NCBI GenBank assembly: GCA_015654715.1
Contig: JAATGK010000298.1
Coordinates: 1 to 16,272, forward strand
Direction: 5' to 3'
Source: Alphaproteobacteria bacterium
Lineage (GTDB): Bacteria; Pseudomonadota; Alphaproteobacteria; Micropepsales; Micropepsaceae
DNA length: 16,272 nucleotides
Shown here: one piece after another, positions 15,821 to 16,272 of the stretch
How the letters are laid out: each line of letters starts with the position of its first letter
Numbering within the stretch: position 1 is the first letter of the stretch
Position numbers and translations under genes: made by a program
Notes under the pieces: model-generated
What the model saw: only the letters and a program-made list of their open reading frames with translations
Told to the model about the DNA's origin: nothing
The model's database searches: none

Positions 15821-16272
15821 ACGCCGTCTTGCGGCAAGCCCCAAATATTCTCTCCGCGCTCCGCCTCGTCGCCGCGCCGATTGCCGCTTGGCTGATCCTG
15901 CATGGTGCGGATCTTCCGGCGCTGCTGGTGTTCTGCTTCGCCGGTCTGTCCGACGCCGCCGACGGCTTTCTGGCCAAGAAATTCGGGCTGGCGTCGCGTT
16001 TCGGGGCCTGGCTCGATCCGGCCGCCGACAAGCTGCTGATGCTGGCGAGTTTCCTGACTCTCACCTATGTCCATGCGGTGCCGTGGCAACTGACCGTTCT
16101 GGTGATCGGGCGCGATGTCGCCATCGTGCTCGGCGTGCTGCTGGCAAAGCTGCTGACGCTGCCGCTGGAAGTCAAACCGTTGATGGTCGGCAAGGTTTCT
16201 ACGGTGGTGCAGGTGCTTTATATCGCGCTGGTGCTGCTGCTGCTGACCTTGCACGAACCGCCGCAGGTGATC
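15817..16272 (+). CDS. CDP-alcohol phosphatidyltransferase, 3' end outside the window
   Basis: 152 residues are visible with no stop before the window ends. The catalytic signature is D46-x2-D49-G50-x2-A53-K54-x8-G63-x3-D67-x3-D71, the CDP-alcohol phosphatidyltransferase motif D-x2-DG-x2-AR-x8-G-x3-D-x3-D with Arg replaced by Lys. These integral membrane enzymes transfer a phosphatidyl group from a CDP-activated lipid to an alcohol. Several hydrophobic helices follow. Downstream parts such as VIGRDVAIVLGVLLAKLLTLP and KVSTVVQVLYIA resemble eukaryotic-type cardiolipin synthase and also PgsA, so the product could be cardiolipin or phosphatidylglycerol phosphate. The start ATG overlaps the DUF2066 stop by 4 bp. 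In relatives this pair is often followed by the DnaA-regulator gene hda; that would lie beyond the window. Confidence 0.88.
   Translation, partial: MNAVLRQAPNILSALRLVAAPIAAWLILHGADLPALLVFCFAGLSDAADGFLAKKFGLASRFGAWLDPAADKLLMLASFLTLTYVHAVPWQLTVLVIGRDVAIVLGVLLAKLLTLPLEVKPLMVGKVSTVVQVLYIALVLLLLTLHEPPQVI

Overview
The window is gene-dense, GC-rich DNA from an alphaproteobacterium. The support is family-level. It has a purM-purN pair with 4-bp overlapping ends. A DUF2066 secreted protein is followed directly by a CDP-alcohol phosphatidyltransferase, a neighbourhood I associate with this class. It also has a CysK of alphaproteobacterial type and an ABC-F protein of the type common there. The order cannot be fixed from sequence alone. 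There are no tRNA, rRNA, CRISPR or transposase genes, and no gene-free stretch exceeds 300 bases.

Layout. At 1-554 is the 3' part of a TPR protein (+). At 654-2075 is a Tat-exported aldo/keto reductase (+). It converges on a flavodoxin-fold NAD(P)H:quinone oxidoreductase (2072-2845, -), which is divergent from a LysR regulator (2937-3830, +) across a perfect LysR-type operator. The LysR gene converges on a saccharopine-dehydrogenase-like gene (3827-4932, -) split by a 1-base frameshift. A class I glutamine amidotransferase follows (5048-5746, +). Next is a higB-higA toxin-antitoxin locus (5834-6526, +) in which the toxin's last codons, including its catalytic tail, are out of frame. On the minus strand, an ABC-F ATPase (6869-8740) is followed by a small two-helix membrane protein (6588-6842). 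On the plus strand, ndk (8825-9247) ends in a good terminator. A short-chain dehydrogenase (9337-10194) then overlaps a degenerate GIY-YIG protein (10187-10522). A 156-bp compound inverted repeat fills the next gap. The minus-strand cluster purM-purN-CPBP protease (13288 down to 10728) follows. After a 269-bp regulatory gap come cysK (13558-14550, +) with its terminator, then DUF2066 (14750-15820) and a CDP-alcohol phosphatidyltransferase that runs off the window.

How the genes work together. PurM and PurN catalyse two steps of de novo purine synthesis and are translationally coupled. Ndk balances nucleoside triphosphates but is transcribed separately. The quinone reductase and LysR gene look like a regulator-target pair. 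Most of the rest is ordinary housekeeping or accessory metabolism. I do not see a clearly new multi-gene system. The items most worth checking are the disarmed HigB, the REPIN-like element, the LysR operator placed over the regulator's own start codon, the AT-rich palindrome upstream of cysK, and the resemblance of the last gene to mitochondrial-type cardiolipin synthase.
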